From positions 3,002 through 12,885 of the forward strand of contig DHHN01000087.1 of the NCBI GenBank assembly GCA_002403295.1: 9,884 nucleotides of DNA, read 5' to 3'. Below are positions 6,971 through 9,884 of this stretch, in pieces. The translations under genes and the position numbers were made by a program. Numbering within the stretch: position 1 is the first letter of the stretch; each line of letters starts with the position of its first letter. Below the pieces are notes generated by a model that saw nothing but the letters and a program-made list of their open reading frames with translations, did not search any database and was not told the origin of the DNA. The DNA is from a bacterium UBP1_UBA4771. GTDB taxonomy: Bacteria; Krumholzibacteriota; Krumholzibacteriia; Krumholzibacteriales; Krumholzibacteriaceae.

Positions 6971-8638
6971 ATGGCCGGGAACACGGTCGTGGAAAGGGAA
7001 ATCGAGACGCACCGCCGTCTCATCTCGCGGCTCAAGCGGGAGATCTTCGGCGTCGACAAGTCGCACCGGTCGCGCTACATCAGGGAGTTCAACGCCGAGT
7101 TCCGCCGGTTCCGGCGCGTCACCACCGCGGAGGCGGTGTTCGACCGGGCCGCGAGGGCCGACATCGTCTATTTCGGCGACTATCACCCGCTCGACTCGAG
7201 CCAGGATTGGGCGCTCCGGCTCATGCGCGATCTCACGGCGCGGGGACGCCGGATCGTGCTCGCCCTCGAAATGCTCTACGTTCACCAGCAGGAGCATCTC
7301 GACCGGTGGATGCGTGGAAGCATGACGGAAAAGGAGTTTCTCGAGGCGATCGATTACCGGTCCGAGTGGGGATTCAACTGGGCGAGCTTCCGCCGCTTCT
7401 TCGAGCTCGCCAAGGACCCCTTCGTCCCGGTTTTCGGCATCGACTCGGAGCCGCGCGAGCACCTTCGCTCCATCCGGCGCCGCGATCGGCTCGCCGCCCG
7501 GCGGATCGCGACGATCCGCCGTTTCTTTCCGGGGCACGCGATTCTCGTCGTCATCGGCGAGTCGCATCTCGCCTCGAACCACCTGCCCAAGGCGGTCCGG
7601 TCGGCGATCGGAGAGCGGTTCCGAGAGACGGTCATCGTGCAGAATATCGACGACATCTATTGGGAGCTCCTGCGCTCCGGCCGCGAGAACGCCGGGGCGG
7701 TGGAGATCGACGATGGGCGCTTCTGCCTCGTCACGACCTCGCCGCTCCTCAAGTACCAGGCGTACCGCGACATCATCGACGTCTGGACGGACGGCGAGGA
7801 GGGAGACCGGTACACGCCGTTCCTGCACGACGCGATCAGGAGCATCCTGAGCTTTCTCGACGCCGGCGCGATGAAGCGGACGGTGACCATCCGCAGCGGC
7901 TGGCGCGAGCCGCTCGCCAGCGCGCTGCCCGAGGTGCGCCGCCGGGCCACCTATCAGGCGTTCTCCTCCCATCTGCGGTCGCGGCGGCTCGATCCGCGGG
8001 AGATTCCGCTCGTTCGCGCGCGCCTCCAGGCGGACGGCGCCGCCTACGTCGCCGCGGAGAACGCGGTGCTCGTCACCTCGTTCCGCCCTCCGGCGGCGGT
8101 CAGGGAGGCCGCGCGGTTCGTCGTCCACGCGATGCGAGACGACGTCGGGGGCAGGCCGCCCGCGCCGCTCGCGCCGGCGGACGCCTTCTATCGCGCGGTG
8201 ATCGACGAGGCGTTCGTCCGCTACGCCGCCGAGACCGTGAATCCCGCGGAAGAATACCGCGACGCCGGTCCCTCCGCCGGCGCGCCCGGCGCTCGCGCCG
8301 GCGGCCTCGCTCCGGGAGACGCGCGCGCGCCGGGGGAGAGGCGCACGCTCGAGCGCCTCCTGCGGTATCACGCCCGGCGGGAGCGCTCCGCGCCCGTCGT
8401 TCCGCGCATGACGCGGCCGCTCAGACGCATCTACGTCCTCGGGTTTCGAACGCGGCTCGCCCTCGAGCGCGCGATCGGCTCGCGGCTCGCGGCTGGAATG
8501 CACCGTTTCGCGCGCGAGGGACGTCTTTCCACCGGGGAGGTGCTCGCCTTCTTCCGCCGTCGTCTCGAGGCCCCGGGAGAGGCGGTGCGGCTCTATTTCG
8601 AGCTCGCGGGCCGTTTTTTCGGCAACCGGAAGGGTTGA
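6971..8638 (+). CDS. ChaN-like protein with long C-terminal extension
   Basis: A 555-aa protein with an N-terminal domain of the ChaN / haem-binding-uptake type (within the wider EreA/TraB/TIKI-like superfamily), followed by sequence I do not recognise. The diagnostic motifs are in order: YFGDYH (67-72), LALEML (97-102), FGID (155-158) and IGESHLAS (195-202). They supply the conserved H72, E100 and H199 expected at the active or metal/haem-binding pocket. There is no signal peptide or lipobox, unlike Campylobacter ChaN, so it should be cytosolic. Residues about 290-430 look folded, 431-456 are a Gly/Ala/Pro-rich linker, and 457-555 are Arg-rich and probably helical. The family is usually about 250-320 aa, so nearly half of this protein is additional. 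The ATG at 6971 has GGAGG (6960-6964), 6 nt upstream. It diverges from the acyl-CoA synthetase. Function is unproven: iron/haem handling is one family role, hydrolase activity another. Confidence 0.8.
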   Translation: MAGNTVVEREIETHRRLISRLKREIFGVDKSHRSRYIREFNAEFRRFRRVTTAEAVFDRAARADIVYFGDYHPLDSSQDWALRLMRDLTARGRRIVLALEMLYVHQQEHLDRWMRGSMTEKEFLEAIDYRSEWGFNWASFRRFFELAKDPFVPVFGIDSEPREHLRSIRRRDRLAARRIATIRRFFPGHAILVVIGESHLASNHLPKAVRSAIGERFRETVIVQNIDDIYWELLRSGRENAGAVEIDDGRFCLVTTSPLLKYQAYRDIIDVWTDGEEGDRYTPFLHDAIRSILSFLDAGAMKRTVTIRSGWREPLASALPEVRRRATYQAFSSHLRSRRLDPREIPLVRARLQADGAAYVAAENAVLVTSFRPPAAVREAARFVVHAMRDDVGGRPPAPLAPADAFYRAVIDEAFVRYAAETVNPAEEYRDAGPSAGAPGARAGGLAPGDARAPGERRTLERLLRYHARRERSAPVVPRMTRPLRRIYVLGFRTRLALERAIGSRLAAGMHRFAREGRLSTGEVLAFFRRRLEAPGEAVRLYFELAGRFFGNRKG

Positions 8639-8670
8639 GCCGGGCCGCCGCGGACGAGCGCCGTTTTCAT

Positions 8671-8699
8671 TTGAAATTTTGCCGGCGAGACCCCACAAT
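8671..8699 (+). promoter_or_regulatory. Sigma-70-type promoter for the small protein / potassium transporter unit
   Basis: TTGAAA (8671-8676), a 17-bp spacer, and CACAAT (8694-8699) match the -35 at 5/6 and the -10 at 4/6. It sits in the 114-bp gap after the ChaN-like gene, inside a short AT-rich patch, and would start transcription about 45 nt before the GTG start at 8753. This makes the 119-aa gene plus transporter an independent transcription unit. Confidence 0.55.
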
Positions 8700-8752
8700 C
8701 GGCGCGCGTCGGGAATCCGGGCGCGCCCGGTTCATGAGGAAGGAGGCCCGCC

Positions 8753-9112
8753 GTGGAAGATGCGCGGGATTTGATCGGCGAGACGGTGCTCGTGAAGCTC
8801 ATGAGCAACGAGGGGCTCGACTTCGCCGGCTTTCCGGCGGAGGGGCCGGTCTTCTGCCGCATCGTCGCGGTCGACGAGATCGGCATGTGGGTCGAAAACC
8901 GCAACTTCGTCACGGTCGAGGTGCGGACGGCGGCGGGGCGCTACGTACCGAAACAGCGACAGAAACCGAGGCGCAGCGTCGCGACCCTCCTCGTTCCGTG
9001 GCGCATCGTGCACACCGTCGTGCGGTTCGCCGGGGGCGAAACGCCCGAGGTCGGCGGCGCCGTGCTCGGCGGGCGTTCCGGGAGCGGGGGGCGCATCGGG
9101 TTCGTGAAATGA
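8753..9112 (+). CDS. Small protein of unknown function coupled to a potassium transporter
   Basis: I do not recognise a family for this 119-aa soluble protein. It starts with GTG; the choice rests on a strong AGGAGG (8741-8746), 6 nt upstream. No signal peptide or membrane span is present. Residues 8-60 alternate hydrophobic and polar residues with turns (GETVLVKL, VFCRIVAVDEIGMWVEN, FVTVEV), as in a small five-stranded beta-barrel. A basic loop follows (RYVPKQRQKPRR, 63-74), then LVPWRIVHTVVRF (80-92) as a likely last strand pair. The tail from 93 is Gly/Ser-rich and probably disordered. This layout would fit an SH3- or Sm-like barrel, but that is inference from pattern only. Its stop overlaps the next start as ATGA (9109-9112), so translation of the potassium transporter is probably coupled to it, suggesting an accessory or regulatory link. 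Confidence 0.75.
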   Translation: MEDARDLIGETVLVKLMSNEGLDFAGFPAEGPVFCRIVAVDEIGMWVENRNFVTVEVRTAAGRYVPKQRQKPRRSVATLLVPWRIVHTVVRFAGGETPEVGGAVLGGRSGSGGRIGFVK

Positions 9113-9884
9113 AAGAGCTCATTGCCATGCTCGAGGAGGAGATGCCGGGAGCGCGGCGCATGAGGCGGCGCCGGCTCCTGGGGTATTTCCGGAAGCTGCA
9201 TCCGGCGGCGATCATCATCTACAGCTACCTCGTCGTCATCCTGTTCGGCACGATGCTCCTGTCCCTTCCCGCCGCCTCCACGGGCGGTCCCCTCGAGCTC
9301 GTCGACGCGTTCTTCACGGCCACATCGGCGCTCTGCGTCACCGGGCTCGGCGTCGTCGAGACGGGCACCGCCTTCACCGTGTTCGGCAAAGCGGTCATCC
9401 TCGCGCTCATCCAGATGGGCGGACTCGGCGTGATGACCTTCTCGGTCGTGTTCTTCCTGTTTCTCGGCCGCGGATTCAGCGCCCGCGGCCGTTGGATCAT
9501 CACGGAGAGCTTCACGCCGTCCCCGATCCGCAACGTCACGAGCCTGCTCGCGTCGATCTTCCTGTTCACCTTCCTCGTCGAGGGAGCGGGCGCGCTGCTC
9601 CTGTTCCTCGCGTTGCGCGCCGACATGGCCGCGGGGCCGGCGCTCTTCGCCGGCGTCTTTCACTCGATCTCGGCCTTCTGCAACGCGGGATTCTCGTTTT
9701 TCGGCACGAGCTTCGTCCGCTTCCGGGGGAATATCCTCGTCAACGCGACGGTCTGCTGCCTCATCGTGCTCGGCGGGATCGGTTTTCCCGTCATCCACGA
9801 GCTCGCCGGCCGCGTCCGCGCGAAACGGCAGCGTCGCCGCGTCGCCCTGTCGCTCCATACCCGCGCCGTGCTCACCATGACGGC
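9109..9884 (+). CDS. ktrB: TrkH/KtrB-family potassium uptake membrane subunit (3' end outside window)
   Basis: An integral inner-membrane K+ (or Na+-linked K+) translocating subunit; 258 residues are visible and the frame runs open to the window edge, against about 450 for the family. A basic cytosolic N-terminus of about 32 residues (RRMRRRRL) is followed by the first membrane helix (about 33-53). The first pore loop carries TSALCVTGLGVVETG (72-86) with filter Gly79. Further helices lie near 93-119 and 145-169. The second pore loop FHSISAFCNAGFSFFG (184-199) has filter Gly194, and then comes a helix at about 209-230. The CVTGL form of the first loop is more like KtrB than E. coli TrkH; the two are hard to separate without the rest. 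It overlaps the 119-aa gene by 4 nt. The family normally works with a cytosolic nucleotide-binding TrkA/KtrA subunit, which is not in this window and could lie just downstream. Confidence 0.93.
   Translation, partial: MKELIAMLEEEMPGARRMRRRRLLGYFRKLHPAAIIIYSYLVVILFGTMLLSLPAASTGGPLELVDAFFTATSALCVTGLGVVETGTAFTVFGKAVILALIQMGGLGVMTFSVVFFLFLGRGFSARGRWIITESFTPSPIRNVTSLLASIFLFTFLVEGAGALLLFLALRADMAAGPALFAGVFHSISAFCNAGFSFFGTSFVRFRGNILVNATVCCLIVLGGIGFPVIHELAGRVRAKRQRRRVALSLHTRAVLTMT

Noticed and set aside
4434..7325. A 963-codon plus-strand open frame antisense to the acyl-CoA synthetase gene, with an AGGAGG and a GTG at its start.
   Set aside because: Its first codon base falls on the third codon position of the synthetase, which is nearly always G or C here, so stops are suppressed and the product is an Arg/Glu/Asp/Ala/Val-rich string without recognisable domains. 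It also runs through a gene boundary and into the ChaN-like gene.
6971..8638. Erythromycin esterase (antibiotic resistance) as the identity of the ChaN-like protein.
   Set aside because: The superfamilies share Glu/His motifs, but the spacing and the ALEM and IGESHLA motifs fit ChaN better, and no resistance context is present.
6908..8698. A 596-codon minus-strand open frame opposite the ChaN-like gene.
   Set aside because: It is low-complexity shadow composition, overlaps a frame with conserved motifs, and extends beyond both ends of that gene without a credible start.
8941..9858. A 305-codon minus-strand frame opposite the small protein and potassium transporter.
   Set aside because: Its Glu/Asp/Arg-rich string is the expected antisense of a hydrophobic membrane protein; the plus strand encodes intact pore-loop motifs.
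1..9884. tRNA, rRNA, riboswitch, CRISPR array, insertion sequence or phage genes.
   Set aside because: I found no direct-repeat array, transposase or integrase motif, terminal inverted repeats or recognisable structured RNA on either strand by reading; a covariance-model scan was not possible here.

Overview
This is a GC-rich bacterial stretch. Its genes are densely packed, Shine-Dalgarno led, and have G/C-heavy third codon positions. I see eight protein genes, two of them cut by the window edges, and no RNA gene, CRISPR array or mobile element. The lineage cannot be fixed from sequence alone. The mix of a Thermotoga/actinobacterial-style inositol-phosphate synthase, a fused NDP-forming acyl-CoA synthetase and an orphan secreted lipoprotein suggests an uncultured, deep-branching Gram-negative-type bacterium. 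The FCB-related candidate phyla are my guess, at low confidence.

Left part (1-3019): an inositol biosynthesis module. A minus-strand myo-inositol-1-phosphate synthase, whose 3' end lies outside the window, diverges from a plus-strand pair: a LysR-type regulator and, 14 nt later, an inositol monophosphatase. Synthase and phosphatase together would convert glucose 6-phosphate to free myo-inositol. The 120-bp divergent gap is an AT-rich island with a consensus TATAAT and an adjacent T-N11-A palindrome of the kind LysR proteins bind. A perfect 10-bp GC stem follows the phosphatase, between it and the convergent next gene.

Middle part (3078-6779): two minus-strand genes. The first encodes a lipoprotein with a clear lipobox and seven copies of a short Gly/aromatic motif in its C-terminal half. 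The second encodes a 757-aa NDP-forming acyl-CoA synthetase with an N-terminal ATP-grasp domain followed by CoA-binding and ligase domains (beta-alpha order). The roughly 310 bp between them holds no gene but contains two inverted repeats, one nested in a possible promoter for the lipoprotein.

Right part (6971-9884): a divergent gene for a leaderless ChaN-like protein with a long uncharacterised C-terminal extension. After it, a recognisable sigma-70-type promoter precedes a two-gene unit: a GTG-started 119-aa protein of unknown function, coupled by an ATGA overlap to a TrkH/KtrB-type potassium channel subunit that runs off the window.

Most of the window is ordinary metabolism and transport. 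The best candidates for something undescribed are the small protein coupled to the potassium transporter, the extended cytosolic ChaN-like protein, and the repeat-bearing lipoprotein. I do not see clear evidence for a wholly new multi-gene system.
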